Of a DNA stretch of 64,000 bases, positions 42,156 to 51,218 are shown one piece after another. The notes beneath the pieces were generated by a model. The model was not told the DNA's origin and made no database searches. It saw only the letters and a program-made list of their open reading frames with translations. Source of the stretch: JBBIMP01 sp037444305. GTDB lineage: Bacteria; Acidobacteriota; UBA6911. How positions within the stretch are numbered: the first letter of the stretch is position 1; every line of letters begins with the position of its first letter. Made by a program: the position numbers and the translations under genes. The DNA lies in NCBI GenBank assembly GCA_037444305.1, contig JBBIMP010000023.1, positions 1 to 64,000 on the forward strand, read 5' to 3'.

Positions 42156-43304
42156 AGTCCAATAATAGAAATTACTCCCCGGTTTTTTGAGATCCCTGAT
42201 CAGAGCTTCTTCCTCTTCGGCCCCAGGGGCACCGGCAAATCGACCTGGCTCCGGCACGAGTTGCCCGATGCCCTTTTTGTTGACCTTCTCCAGCCTGAAA
42301 CGTACCGCGAGATGGCTGCGCGTCCTGAAAGGCTGCGAGAATTGGTTCTCGGATCACCGGAGAAACGCACGGTTGTGGTGGACGAAGTTCAACGCATCCC
42401 GGAACTTCTGCATGTAGTGCACGAAATCCTCGAGTCCGCCCAACGAAGGCGCTTCGTGCTTACGGGATCGAGTGCGCGCAAGCTGCGCCGGGGCGGAGTG
42501 GACCTGCTTGCCGGACGCGCGCTGATGCGAAGTCTCCACCCGTTCATGGCGGCCGAACTGGCCGACTTCCGGCTGGAAGCGGCGCTGCATCGCGGCCTGG
42601 TGCCGCTAATACTCGCGGCGCCCCAAGCTGAAGATGCGCTCCAAGCCTATGCCTCCCTCTATCTCCAACAGGAGGTGCAGAGCGAAGGGTTGACCCGAAA
42701 CGTCGGCAATTTTGCTCGTTTTCTGGAGGCGCTAAGCTTCTCGCACGCGAACATTTTGAACATCGCCAACGTCGCCCGCGAATGCCAGATCGAGAGGAAA
42801 ACCGTCGCCGGCTACGTGGAGATTCTGGAAGACCTGCTGCTTTCCTTCCGCCTCCCGGTCTTCACCCGCCGTGCACAGCGCGCAACCGTTTCGCACCCCA
42901 AGTTCTACTTCTTTGACGCCGGAGTGTATCGTTCCCTGCGGCCTTGCGGGCCGCTCGACAGAGTCGAAGAAATCGAGGGCGCAGCTCTCGAAGGGCTCGT
43001 GGCCCAGCATCTTCAGGCATGGCGGGCCTATTCCCGAAAAGGGTCGGAGTTGTTTTTCTGGCGCACCCGCTCCGGGGTGGAAGTGGACTTCGTGGTGTAC
43101 GGACCCAATGATTTCCGCGCGATCGAGGTCAAAAATTCTGCCCGGGTTCGTCCCGAGGACCTCCGTGCTCTGCGCGCCTTTTCTTCCGACTATCCGGCCT
43201 GTGAGGCGTTGCTTCTCTACCGCGGCGCCGACAGGCTTCGCGTGGATGGGATCTGGTGCCTCCCGGTGGAGGAGTTCCTGCTTCAATTGCGGCCGTCACG
43301 ATGA
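42153..43304 (+). CDS. AAA+ ATPase with DUF4143 (possible archaeal-type / mobile ATPase)
   Basis: 383 residues. N-terminal AAA domain with FLFGPRGTGKSTW (Walker A), RTVVVDEVQRIPELL (Walker B) and LTGSSARKLRRGG (sensor). The C-terminal DUF4143 region runs from about residue 180 (LYLQQEVQSEGLTRN, FFDAGVYRSLRP) and ends with a PD-(D/E)XK-like strand set, FFWRTRSGVEVDFVVYGPNDFRAIEVKN, resembling a nuclease core. Such genes are scattered, often horizontally moved, and of unknown role; toxin-antitoxin-like or defence functions have been suggested. No partner gene lies next to it. Confidence 0.85.
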   Translation: MSPIIEITPRFFEIPDQSFFLFGPRGTGKSTWLRHELPDALFVDLLQPETYREMAARPERLRELVLGSPEKRTVVVDEVQRIPELLHVVHEILESAQRRRFVLTGSSARKLRRGGVDLLAGRALMRSLHPFMAAELADFRLEAALHRGLVPLILAAPQAEDALQAYASLYLQQEVQSEGLTRNVGNFARFLEALSFSHANILNIANVARECQIERKTVAGYVEILEDLLLSFRLPVFTRRAQRATVSHPKFYFFDAGVYRSLRPCGPLDRVEEIEGAALEGLVAQHLQAWRAYSRKGSELFFWRTRSGVEVDFVVYGPNDFRAIEVKNSARVRPEDLRALRAFSSDYPACEALLLYRGADRLRVDGIWCLPVEEFLLQLRPSR

Positions 43305-43310
43305 GTCCTG

Positions 43311-43335
43311 CCACGATCGAACGGCGCGATCGTGG
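43311..43335 (+). terminator. Hairpin after the DUF4143 gene
   Basis: CCACGATCG and CGATCGTGG, perfect 9-bp arms around a 7-nt loop, starting 7 nt after the stop codon. There is no T-run, so termination is uncertain. Confidence 0.45.
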
Positions 43336-43356
43336 AAAGTGGCACTCGTTGCCGCA

Positions 43357-43376
43357 GGACCGGGATATCCCGGTCC
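43357..43376. repeat. Perfect 20-bp loop-free palindrome
   Basis: The sequence GGACCGGGAT followed by its exact reverse complement, centred on GATATC. It has no spacer, as expected for a protein-binding site rather than an RNA hairpin. Confidence 0.8.
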
Positions 43377-43547
43377 CAAAGCGTCAATAGGTGCAGAGCA
43401 CGCTCGCTCACACCGGTAAACCAAAATCGAGTCAGAGCGTGGCCCTCTGAGATATACTCCTGCTACAAGAGAGACCGGCCGTCCCGAGATCTTCAGCTAA
43501 GTACAAGTCACGATCTGCACTTGTCCAGCCCCCGCGCCACTTTATAT

Positions 43548-43615
43548 TTCACCTTTTTATCACCTTTCGCTTGATTTTCTGAAACCAAAGAGTAAAATGG
43601 TGAACATAAGGTGAA
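43548..43615. repeat. Two inverted pairs of TCACC motifs
   Basis: TTCACC at 43548-43553 and ATCACC at 43559-43564 are 11 bp apart; GGTGAA at 43599-43604 and 43610-43615 are again 11 bp apart and inverted to the first pair. The helical-turn spacing suggests a cooperative operator. Confidence 0.55.
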
Positions 43616-43785
43616 TTTCCGCCGATGTCGGGATAATAGGCACTGTGAAATACCTGTGATATCTCTTTGGAAAATTCAGTATAAGTCACTTAAATAAACA
43701 CAGATAGAGACATATCCAGGTTCGCTTCAAGCCTGTGAATTTTTCCGTGGCCCGACTTCGGGGAATGGCCAAATGAGGAGACGCC

Positions 43786-45561
43786 ATGACGAAAGCCGGC
43801 AAGGTAGGAGAACGCGGAGATCTCAGGCCGTTTTTTCGCGCTTCCAATGGTTCCAAGGTGCTGGAAACCAGGTATCTGAAAAAGGATCCCCATGGGAAGG
43901 TGATCGAATCCGCGGAAGAAATGTTCAGGCGCGTGGCGGAGGATATCGCCCAAGTGGATCTGCAATATGAGGGCGGAGACATGTGGAAGACCTCAGCCGA
44001 CGAATTCTATGCCGTGATGAGCCGTCTGGAATTCCTGCCCAATTCACCCACGCTGATGAACGCCGGCCGGGATCTGCAGCAGCTTTCGGCCTGTTTCGTC
44101 CTGCCGGTGGACGATTCTCTGGATTCCATATTCGAAGCCGTGAAAAACACTGCCCTCATTCACAAGAGCGGCGGGGGCACGGGCTTTTCCTTCTCGCGGG
44201 TACGCCCGCGCGGGGACAGGGTCCGATCAACCCAGGGCGTCGCCAGCGGTCCTGTTTCATTCATGCAGGTCTTCGACGCGGCCACCGATGCCGTGAAGCA
44301 GGGGGGCACCCGCAGGGGCGCCAACATGGGAGTTCTGCGGGTCGATCACCCCGACATCCTGGAGTTCATCGACGCCAAGTCCCACGGAGAAGGCCTGGCC
44401 AATTTCAACATCTCCGTCGCCGTTACCGACGCGTTCATGGAAGACGCCATGACCGGCACGGATTACACGCTTCTGCACCCGCGCACCGGAGCGCCGGCCG
44501 GCCACCTGAATGCCAAGGAGGTATTCCGGCGCCTCTGCCTCAGGGCCTGGGAATGCGGCGAGCCCGGCATGCTTTTCCTGGATGCGATCAACCGGTCCAA
44601 TCCCACGCCGGCTCTCGGAAACCTCGAGTGCACAAACCCTTGCGGCGAGCAACCTCTCCTTCCATACGAGTCGTGCAACCTCGGATCCATCAACCTCTCC
44701 AGGATAACCGCGTCCGGCAGGGGAAGAACAGTTGTGGACTATCCGCGTCTCGCGCGCACGGTGAGGACCGCCGTCAGGTTCCTGGACAATGTGATCGATG
44801 CCAATCACTATCCACTTCCCCAGATCGCGGCGATCACGAAGGCCAACCGGAAAATCGGGCTCGGCGTAATGGGCTGGGCCGACATGCTGATCCAGCTCGG
44901 CATACCATATGACTCCGATATTGCCCTCGCGCTTGCGGGGAAGGTCATGGGCTTTATCCGGCGGGTGGGGCATCAGGCGTCGTGCGAAATCGCAATCCGG
45001 CGCGGGCCTTTTCCCAACTTTGTCCGCTGCCCGGACAGACAAGCTCGCGGCGGGACGCCGCGCCGCAATGCAACGATCACCACGATTGCGCCCGCAGGCA
45101 CAATTTCGATCATCGCCGGATGCTCCAGCGGAATCGAACCTCTGTTTGGACTGAGCTATTCCCGCAACCATGTTCTCGGCGGCGTGGAGCTGCCGGAAAT
45201 CCATCCTCTGCTTCTGCGGGAGCTGGCTGCGAGGGGACTCGATGCGCCAGAGATACTGGACCACATGACTCGAACAGGTTCGCTTGCGGGCCTTGATTTC
45301 CTCCCTGAGGACCTCCGCCGGCGATACGTCACCGCGCTGGAAATCGCGCCGGATAGACACGTGCGGATGCAGGCTGCATTTCAGAAACACTCAGACAACG
45401 CTGTCTCCAAAACCGTCAACCTGCCGCATGAGTCGAAGCCCGAGGATGTGGAGACCGTCTTTCGCCTGGCCGGCGAGCTGGGATGCAAAGGGATCACGGT
45501 TTATCGCGACCGCTGCCGCGACACTCAGGTCCTGAACCTGGGATGCGCCACCTGTGCCTGA
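43786..45561 (+). CDS. nrdJ: Adenosylcobalamin-dependent ribonucleotide reductase (class II)
   Basis: 591 residues. It makes deoxyribonucleotides with B12 in place of a tyrosyl radical or oxygen. The core is complete: SGGGTGFSFSRVRPRGD, GTRRGANMGVLRVDHPDIL, the radical-loop NPCGEQPLLPYESCNLGSIN, MGWADML, TITTIAPAGTISIIAG, and a C-terminal CATCA with redox Cys. The ATP-cone N-domain is absent, as in many NrdJ. The ATG has GAGGAG upstream. Its stop at 45561 abuts the stop of the next gene on the other strand with no base between. Oxygen-independence fits the anaerobic-looking neighbours. Confidence 0.94.
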   Translation: MTKAGKVGERGDLRPFFRASNGSKVLETRYLKKDPHGKVIESAEEMFRRVAEDIAQVDLQYEGGDMWKTSADEFYAVMSRLEFLPNSPTLMNAGRDLQQLSACFVLPVDDSLDSIFEAVKNTALIHKSGGGTGFSFSRVRPRGDRVRSTQGVASGPVSFMQVFDAATDAVKQGGTRRGANMGVLRVDHPDILEFIDAKSHGEGLANFNISVAVTDAFMEDAMTGTDYTLLHPRTGAPAGHLNAKEVFRRLCLRAWECGEPGMLFLDAINRSNPTPALGNLECTNPCGEQPLLPYESCNLGSINLSRITASGRGRTVVDYPRLARTVRTAVRFLDNVIDANHYPLPQIAAITKANRKIGLGVMGWADMLIQLGIPYDSDIALALAGKVMGFIRRVGHQASCEIAIRRGPFPNFVRCPDRQARGGTPRRNATITTIAPAGTISIIAGCSSGIEPLFGLSYSRNHVLGGVELPEIHPLLLRELAARGLDAPEILDHMTRTGSLAGLDFLPEDLRRRYVTALEIAPDRHVRMQAAFQKHSDNAVSKTVNLPHESKPEDVETVFRLAGELGCKGITVYRDRCRDTQVLNLGCATCA

Positions 45562-46407
45562 TCAGCGGATGGTTTTCGGTTGCCTGTCGCGGCGAAATCC
45601 CTGAAATTCGTAGGTGATGCCCATCGCGAGTCCGGTATCGGGATCGTAGCGTTTCAGCCCGGCGATGCCGGCGAGGTCCCATCGGAGCCCGCCCGACCGG
45701 ATGCGCACTCCCAGCCGGATCCTCGACTGGTTTTCGTTGCCGACGCGTTCCGCACCCTGCCGCCCGTTGATTTCCCCCACAAGGTCTACCCTGGAATGCA
45801 GCGGAACGGCCAGGCCAAAGCCATAGGTCAGCAGATCTGCCTGCGTGTTGGCCTGCACGGGCGATCCGAGGATGGCAATTCCGACGTTTCCGAGAAGTTG
45901 CGCCGGGCCAAGATGCTTCGAGGCCAGGATGCTGCCATAGAACGCCATCTCGTCGGTGCCCAGACCGCTCTCGTTGCCTGCGTTCGGGAGCTGCACCGCG
46001 AATTTGAAGGCCAGGGCGGGCTTTCTGCCCGTCTCCCGGGCCAGTCTGAGCTTCGCGGCGAGCAGAAGATCGCCAAAGTCGCTGGTGGCGTTGCCGTCGA
46101 AATCGGGCTTGATGACCGGGATTGTCCTGCGCGTCACCGAAAGAAAATCCCTGACGGTCCCCGATATCTGGAACTCCGCGTACTCCCCGACCCCTATGTG
46201 GATCCCGCCGACTCCCAGGCGCGTGAGGTCGCCTTCCAGGCCGGACAGCGAGTATCGCTGGTTCTGGAAAAACTCCACGCCCATCTGCAGCCGGATCCGG
46301 CCGACGGGCAGCAGTTCGGCCGCGTCGGTTGCGAGGGGGCGTTCCTGTGAGTGGAGGGGCACAGCCAGGAACAGCAGGAAAACTGCGGCCGGCAAAGATT
46401 TGTACAC
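45562..46407 (-). CDS. Secreted beta-rich protein, probable outer-membrane barrel
   Basis: 281 residues from a GTG at 46407 (GAGGTG ribosome site), which gives a clean signal peptide (YKSLPAAVFLLFLAVPLHSQ). The mature part has alternating hydrophobic strands (RIRLQMGVEFFQNQRYSL, GIHIGVGEYAEFQISGTV, LAAKLRLARETGRKPALAFK, LTYGFGLAVPLHSRVDLVG, RIRLGVRIRSGGLRWD) ending MGITYEFQGF. This is an outer-membrane barrel pattern, similar to DUF3187/'transporter' barrels. Function unknown. It converges tail-to-tail with nrdJ. Confidence 0.65.
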   Translation of the reverse strand: MYKSLPAAVFLLFLAVPLHSQERPLATDAAELLPVGRIRLQMGVEFFQNQRYSLSGLEGDLTRLGVGGIHIGVGEYAEFQISGTVRDFLSVTRRTIPVIKPDFDGNATSDFGDLLLAAKLRLARETGRKPALAFKFAVQLPNAGNESGLGTDEMAFYGSILASKHLGPAQLLGNVGIAILGSPVQANTQADLLTYGFGLAVPLHSRVDLVGEINGRQGAERVGNENQSRIRLGVRIRSGGLRWDLAGIAGLKRYDPDTGLAMGITYEFQGFRRDRQPKTIR

Positions 46408-46473
46408 CGGTGAGCACCTCGGAACCATCAAGCGTTACACGAAGTAACAGAGCGCAGCATGGCCGCAACCGGG

Positions 46474-46566
46474 CAAGGCCGTATTGAAGGGACGCGGCAA
46501 GCGGAGCCGCGAACGCCAGTGAGCGGTTTGGCAACCAAACCCGTCGCTATTGCTCCGGGCTCCGTT
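46474..46566 (+). repeat. Dispersed structured repeat, copy 3
   Basis: Blocks in the same order as copies 1 and 2: GGCCGTATTGAAGG, CGGAGCCGCGAACGCC, AGTGAGC, an inner stem GGTTTGG/CCAAACC, CCGTCGCT and CGGGCTCCG. The inner stem differs in sequence from copy 1 yet still pairs, and AGTGA pairs with TCGCT. This is the cleanest folding copy. Confidence 0.75.
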
Positions 46567-46693
46567 GAATCCCGGCCGGCAATCAGAAACGGCGGAAGGA
46601 GCAACCCTCAACCGTTCCCGCGAAATTTCTCCGCGTACAAAAAAGATGCCTCTGACTGGCAGTTCAGATTAACACGGAGATTCACGGAGAGCT

Positions 46694-47470
46694 TCATTTG
46701 TTTCCAGTGCGGCCCGCCGTATCGTTGTCCGCTCTCTTGTCTAGCGCTGCCAATTCGTGTTGCACAATCGCCACCGCCGCCAGCGATGCGGTCTCTGCGC
46801 GGAGAGTGTGCCTGCCCAGGCTGAAGCTCTCAAATCCGGCGTCTGTCGCCGCGTCCTCCTCCGCCGGATCCCAGCCCCCTTCCGGGCCCACGCACAGGAC
46901 GACTCTATCCGGCGCACACGGTCCCAGCGACAAGCGCTTCACGGCTTTGGGCGAAAGTAGAAGGCGAATGCCGGCTTTCCTTCCCTCCCCGTCGACGAAG
47001 TCCACGAAGGTGTGCGGCGCGGTCACGGCGGGCGCCTCGTTGCGTCCGCACTGCTTGCAGGCCTCCTGGACGATGCGCCGCCACCTCTGCATCCGGGATT
47101 CGAGCCGCTTGCCCGGGATGCGGGCGCTTCCGCGCCGGGTAATGAGCGGCACGAACTCATTTATGCCGAGTTCCGTCCCCTTCTGCAGAATCCACTCGAA
47201 GCGGTCCGGCTTTATCAGCGCAGCAGCCAGCACCACGGCAGCCGGCGTGGCATCACCCGACGATACCCGTTGCAGATTTGTCAGGCGCACCGTCTCTCCC
47301 TGTATCTCCACCGTGCCGGCATGGCTTTCGCCGGTTCCGTCGAATATCTCCACCTCCTCACCGGCTCGGATCCGCAAAACGTGGCGCAGGTGGTGGGATT
47401 GATCCGCGGGCAGTACGGCGTGGTCGCCCCGGAAGAGAACGGCGGGTACAAAAAATCGTCTGCGCGCCAT
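46694..47470 (-). CDS. rsmE: 16S rRNA m3U1498 methyltransferase
   Basis: 258 residues. SPOUT-fold enzyme that methylates U1498 in 16S rRNA. It has ADQSHHLRHVLRIRAGEEV near the N-terminus, ALIKPDRFEWILQKGTELG, QEACKQCGRN (Q-GR motif) and the knot signature CVGPEGGWDPAEEDAA with LGRHTLRAETASLAAVAIV. It sits 8 nt after dnaJ and ends the heat-shock operon, a common neighbour pair. Confidence 0.95.
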   Translation of the reverse strand: MARRRFFVPAVLFRGDHAVLPADQSHHLRHVLRIRAGEEVEIFDGTGESHAGTVEIQGETVRLTNLQRVSSGDATPAAVVLAAALIKPDRFEWILQKGTELGINEFVPLITRRGSARIPGKRLESRMQRWRRIVQEACKQCGRNEAPAVTAPHTFVDFVDGEGRKAGIRLLLSPKAVKRLSLGPCAPDRVVLCVGPEGGWDPAEEDAATDAGFESFSLGRHTLRAETASLAAVAIVQHELAALDKRADNDTAGRTGNK

Positions 47471-47478
47471 GGCCCGGA

Positions 47479-48588
47479 TCAGCCGAAGATGTCCTTGACC
47501 TTATCGAAGATGGTCCGTTCCTGCGAGAGGTTGTCGTCCTTGCTCAGCTGGGCAAGCTTCTCAAAAAGCTGCCGCTGCTCCCGGGTAAGCTTGGTGGGAA
47601 TCGCGACGTTCACCGTGACGAACTGGTCGCCGCGGCCGCGTTCGCCGAGGCTGACGATGCCCTTGTTGCGCAGCCGGAAGACCGATCCGCTCTGGGTGCC
47701 CTCCGGTATCCGGATCTTCTCTTCGCCTTCGAGGGTGGGCACGCTGATCTCGCCGCCCAGAACAGCCTGGGCGATCCCGATAGGAATCTGGCAGTACAGG
47801 TTGTTCCCCTGCCTCTGAAAGAACGGGTGCTCCTCCACGAAAATGATGACGTAGAGGTCGCCCGTGGGCCCGCCGCCACGTCCCCCCTCCCCTTCGCCCT
47901 GTATCCGCAGCCTGGCGCCGTTGTCCACCCCGGCCGGGATCTTGACCTCGAGCGTTTTCTCCTTGCGTACCAGTCCGCGGCCGGAGCAGGTTTGGCAGGG
48001 ATCTTTGATGATCCGCCCGGCACCGCCGCACTGCCCGCAGGTCCGGCTGATGGAGAAGAATCCCTGCTGGTACCGGACCTGGCCGGCTCCGTGGCACGAA
48101 GGGCAGTTGACCGGGCTCTTGCCCTTGGCCGCCCCGATCCCGCCGCAATCTTCGCACCGGTCCTGCCGCGGGATCTTGATCTTGGTCTTGAGTCCGAATG
48201 CCGCCTCGCGGAAAGAGATCTTCAGATCGTACCGGAGATCGGCCCCCCGTTCCGGTCCGCCCCGCCTCCGGGCGCCGAAGATGTCGCCGAAACCGAACAG
48301 GTCGCCCAGTATGTCGCCGAAATCGCCGAACGTGGCCGGGTCGAATCCGCTGAAGCCCCCCTGCACGCCGCTGTGCCCGAACCTGTCGTAGCGGGCCCTC
48401 CTGTCGGCATCGCTGAGCACGCTGTAGGCTTCGGCGGCCTCCTTGAAACTTTCTTCGGCCGTCTTGTCGTTGGGGTTTTTGTCCGGGTGGTACTTCACCG
48501 CCATCTTGCGGTAAGCGCTCTTTATTTCCTGCTCGGAAGCGTCGCGTGACAGCCCGAGCACTTCATAATAATCTCTCTTACGGTTCAA
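47479..48588 (-). CDS. dnaJ: Chaperone DnaJ (type I Hsp40)
   Basis: 369 residues from TTG 48588 (GGAG 9 nt upstream). J domain with HPDKNPN, a Gly/Phe linker (GFSGFDPATFGDFGD), four zinc-finger repeats (CEDCGGIG, CPSCHGAG, CGQCGGAG, CQTCSGRG) and the two client-binding beta domains. It stimulates DnaK and delivers clients. 89 bp downstream of dnaK, in operon order hrcA-grpE-dnaK-dnaJ-rsmE. Confidence 0.96.
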   Translation of the reverse strand: MNRKRDYYEVLGLSRDASEQEIKSAYRKMAVKYHPDKNPNDKTAEESFKEAAEAYSVLSDADRRARYDRFGHSGVQGGFSGFDPATFGDFGDILGDLFGFGDIFGARRRGGPERGADLRYDLKISFREAAFGLKTKIKIPRQDRCEDCGGIGAAKGKSPVNCPSCHGAGQVRYQQGFFSISRTCGQCGGAGRIIKDPCQTCSGRGLVRKEKTLEVKIPAGVDNGARLRIQGEGEGGRGGGPTGDLYVIIFVEEHPFFQRQGNNLYCQIPIGIAQAVLGGEISVPTLEGEEKIRIPEGTQSGSVFRLRNKGIVSLGERGRGDQFVTVNVAIPTKLTREQRQLFEKLAQLSKDDNLSQERTIFDKVKDIFG

Positions 48589-48677
48589 GCGAATACTCCG
48601 AATGCCAGTTAGCTGTTGGCGGCGATGGCCAGGCCCGCTTGAGCGCGGAATCGCCGGTTCCGTCCATGGCTGCCGGC

Positions 48678-50600
48678 CTACTCCGGTTTGGGCGTCTGGG
48701 TGCCTTTGAATGCCGCCCTGAAGAGCCGCTGCATGTCGGCCTCCAGGTTTTCCTCGTTCTCAGCGGATCCCGCGGCATTTCCCGCCTCCCCTTCCGGGGC
48801 GGCGAACATCGTGGCCGCGATTTTCGCGGCCCCGCTCTCCAGCCGGCGCATCAGGTCCCGGAGAAACTCGATGTTGTCCTCCTCGGGCGCCAGCGAGCGG
48901 CCGGCCTGGATGACTTCGCGGATGGCATCCTGGTCTGCCTGCTCGAGCATCCAGCCGAACTCTGCATAGCTCTTGGCCACGTAGGTGGCGTGACTCTTGA
49001 TCCGGTTCCGGAGCTCCGTCGTCTCCCGCACCCTGCGGTCGGTCTCCAGGGACTGCTTCGCCTCCAGGATCATCCGGTCGATCTCCTCCCTGCTCAACCC
49101 CGTGGACGGTGTGATCTTGATGGCTTGTTCCTTGCCCGACACTTTGTCCTTTGCCGAGACGTTCACGATGCCGTTGGCGTCGATGTCGAATGTCACCTCG
49201 ATCTGCGGCACGCCCCTCGGCGCGGGAGCTATGCCCACGAGGTCGAACCGGGCCAGGGAGCGGTTGTACCTTGCGAGTTCCCGCTCGCCCTGCAGAACAT
49301 GCACCTCGACCGTGCTTTGGTTGTCTGCCACGGTCGTGAAGACGGTGGTCTTCTTGAGAGGGATGGTCGAGTTGTGCTCGATAATCCGGGCAAACAGCCC
49401 CCCCTGCGTCTCCACGCCGAGGGTCAGAGGCAGGACGTCCAGCAGCACGATCTCCTTGAGCTCACCGTCCAGCACCCCGCCCTGCAGGGCAGCGCCCACC
49501 GCCACGACCTCGTCGGGATTGACTTCGGAGGAGGGATTTTTCCCGAAAATGCCCTCCACGTGACGCTGCACGGCCGGTGTCCTCGTCTGGCCGCCCACGA
49601 GGATGATCTTATCGACATCCGCCGCCTTCAACCCGGCATCCTTGAGCGCCTTTTCGCAGTATGCCGTGGTTCGAGCGATCAGGTCCCCGACGAGCTCCTC
49701 GAACTTAGCGCGGGACAGGACCTTGTCAAAGTGCTTCGGGCCCTTTTCATCGCTGGCGATAAACGGCAGGTTGATGTGGGACTCGAGCGAGGCCGAGAGT
49801 TCGCACTTGGCTTTTTCGGCCGTTTCCTTCAAGCGTTGCCGTGCCAGCACATCGCTGGCGAGATGGATCCCGGATTCGGCGCGGAATTCCTCGATCATCC
49901 AGTCCATGATTCTCTGGTCGAAGTCCTCGCCGCCCAGGAAGCTGTCGCCGCAGGTGGAGAGAACCTCGAAAACACCGTTGTTCAGTTCCAGGATCGAGAT
50001 GTCGAACGTGCCTCCGCCCAGGTCGAAGATCGCGACCTTCTCGCGCTCCTTTTTGCCCAGACCGTAGGCCAGCGCGGCTGCCGTCGGCTCGTTGATTATC
50101 CTGCGGACCTCTAGACCTGCGATGCGGCCCGCATCCTTGGTGGCCTGGCGCTGCGAGTCGTCGAAGTATGCCGGAACGGTGATGATGGCTTCGGTGATGG
50201 GGCCGTGGGTGAACTCCTCCGCCATCGCCTTCAGGTATTGCAGCAGCATGGCGGACACTTCCGGCGGGCTGTATTCCCTCCCCCGGAGGGTCACCCGGAC
50301 ATCTCCGTTTTCCGCTCCCGTCAGGCCGTAGCTGACGTAGGCTTTGAGGCGTTGCACCTCCTCTGAGTCGTAGCGCCTTCCCATCAGGCGTTTCACGGCA
50401 TACACCGTGTTGGCCGCGTTGGTGACCCCCTGCCGCTTGGCGATCTGCCCGAGGAGCTTCTCCCCTCTTTCGGTGAAGGCGACAATGGAGGGCGTGGTCC
50501 GCCCTCCCAGGTTGTTCGGCACGATCTCCACCGAGGTGCCTTCCAGGATCGCGACGCACGAGTTCGTTGTTCCGAGATCAATTCCGATGATCCTGCCCAT
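48678..50600 (-). CDS. dnaK: Chaperone DnaK (Hsp70)
   Basis: 640 residues, full length. ATPase domain opens GRIIGIDLGTTNSCVAI; IFDLGGGTFDISILEL, VGGQTRTPAVQ and RIINEPTAAALAYGLG are the Hsp70 signatures. Substrate domain contains the LLDVLPLTLGVET linker and a helical lid. It folds proteins with DnaJ and GrpE. The ATG has GGAAGC upstream and is 6 bp after the grpE stop. Confidence 0.97.
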   Translation of the reverse strand: MGRIIGIDLGTTNSCVAILEGTSVEIVPNNLGGRTTPSIVAFTERGEKLLGQIAKRQGVTNAANTVYAVKRLMGRRYDSEEVQRLKAYVSYGLTGAENGDVRVTLRGREYSPPEVSAMLLQYLKAMAEEFTHGPITEAIITVPAYFDDSQRQATKDAGRIAGLEVRRIINEPTAAALAYGLGKKEREKVAIFDLGGGTFDISILELNNGVFEVLSTCGDSFLGGEDFDQRIMDWMIEEFRAESGIHLASDVLARQRLKETAEKAKCELSASLESHINLPFIASDEKGPKHFDKVLSRAKFEELVGDLIARTTAYCEKALKDAGLKAADVDKIILVGGQTRTPAVQRHVEGIFGKNPSSEVNPDEVVAVGAALQGGVLDGELKEIVLLDVLPLTLGVETQGGLFARIIEHNSTIPLKKTTVFTTVADNQSTVEVHVLQGERELARYNRSLARFDLVGIAPAPRGVPQIEVTFDIDANGIVNVSAKDKVSGKEQAIKITPSTGLSREEIDRMILEAKQSLETDRRVRETTELRNRIKSHATYVAKSYAEFGWMLEQADQDAIREVIQAGRSLAPEEDNIEFLRDLMRRLESGAAKIAATMFAAPEGEAGNAAGSAENEENLEADMQRLFRAAFKGTQTPKPE

Positions 50601-50606
50601 AGCTTC

Positions 50607-51218
50607 CTAGTTTTCCGTGTCTTCACCCTGGGGATGGGTGGCGACGATTACCTGGACCGGTCGAAGAAGTCGATCTTTGTAAAGATACCCTCGACGCAGT
50701 TCTCTGATGACGGTGTTTTCCTCGTATTCCGAGTTTTCCTCGCGGATGAGGGCTTCGTGGAGGTGCGGGTCGAATGCCTGGCCGGCGGCCTCGATGCGCA
50801 CCACTCCCGCCTGGGCCAGAATGTTGCTCAGCTTCTTGCTCAGCAGCTCGACGCCTTCCCGAAAGGAGTCGAGCCCCGGCGAATCGCCCTGGGCATCGCC
50901 AAAGCTCTCCATGGCGCGCTCGAAGGCATCCACCAGCGGCAGGAATTCACGCAATACCCCGATTTTCGCCTGGACGGCGGATTCGCCCCGCTCCCGCTCC
51001 ATGCGCTTGCGGTAATTCTCCATTTCGGCGGCTTTGCGGAGGAATCGGTCTTGCCACTCTTTGGCCTCAGTTTTCACTGCCGCCAGATCCGCCTCCAGCC
51101 GGACGGCCGCGTCCGCCGGGGCGGTTTCCCCGCCGATTTCCGTTTCCGGAGCGGACGCCGACGCTTCCTCCTGGCCCGCAAGATCTTCCGCAGAATTCTC
51201 GTAGGTTTTCTCTGTCAT
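50607..51218 (-). CDS. grpE: GrpE nucleotide-exchange factor
   Basis: 203 residues. An acidic N-terminus, a long coiled-coil (AKEWQDRFLRKAAEMENYRK and RERGESAVQAKIGVLREFLP), then the beta-wing FDPHLHEALIREE with a conserved GYLYKDRLLRPVQV. It releases ADP from DnaK. The start overlaps the hrcA stop by 4 nt (ATGA). Confidence 0.95.
   Translation of the reverse strand: MTEKTYENSAEDLAGQEEASASAPETEIGGETAPADAAVRLEADLAAVKTEAKEWQDRFLRKAAEMENYRKRMERERGESAVQAKIGVLREFLPLVDAFERAMESFGDAQGDSPGLDSFREGVELLSKKLSNILAQAGVVRIEAAGQAFDPHLHEALIREENSEYEENTVIRELRRGYLYKDRLLRPVQVIVATHPQGEDTEN

Larger units (their letters stand above)
43305..43785. other. 481-bp intergenic region rich in palindromes upstream of nrdJ
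   Basis: No gene is supported here. It holds a 9-bp hairpin (43311-43335), a perfect 20-bp palindrome (43357-43376), two pairs of TCACC/GGTGA motifs (43548-43615) in an AT-rich stretch, and the presumed nrdJ promoter. A small plus-strand reading frame (43332-43574) shows no protein-like sequence. I could not recognise a cobalamin riboswitch or a convincing NrdR box pair. Confidence 0.6.

Noticed and set aside
43600..43785. Possible cobalamin riboswitch or NrdR box pair upstream of nrdJ
   Set aside because: No B12-box core could be found, and the GATATC/ACACAGATAG matches to NrdR boxes are too weak and wrongly spaced.
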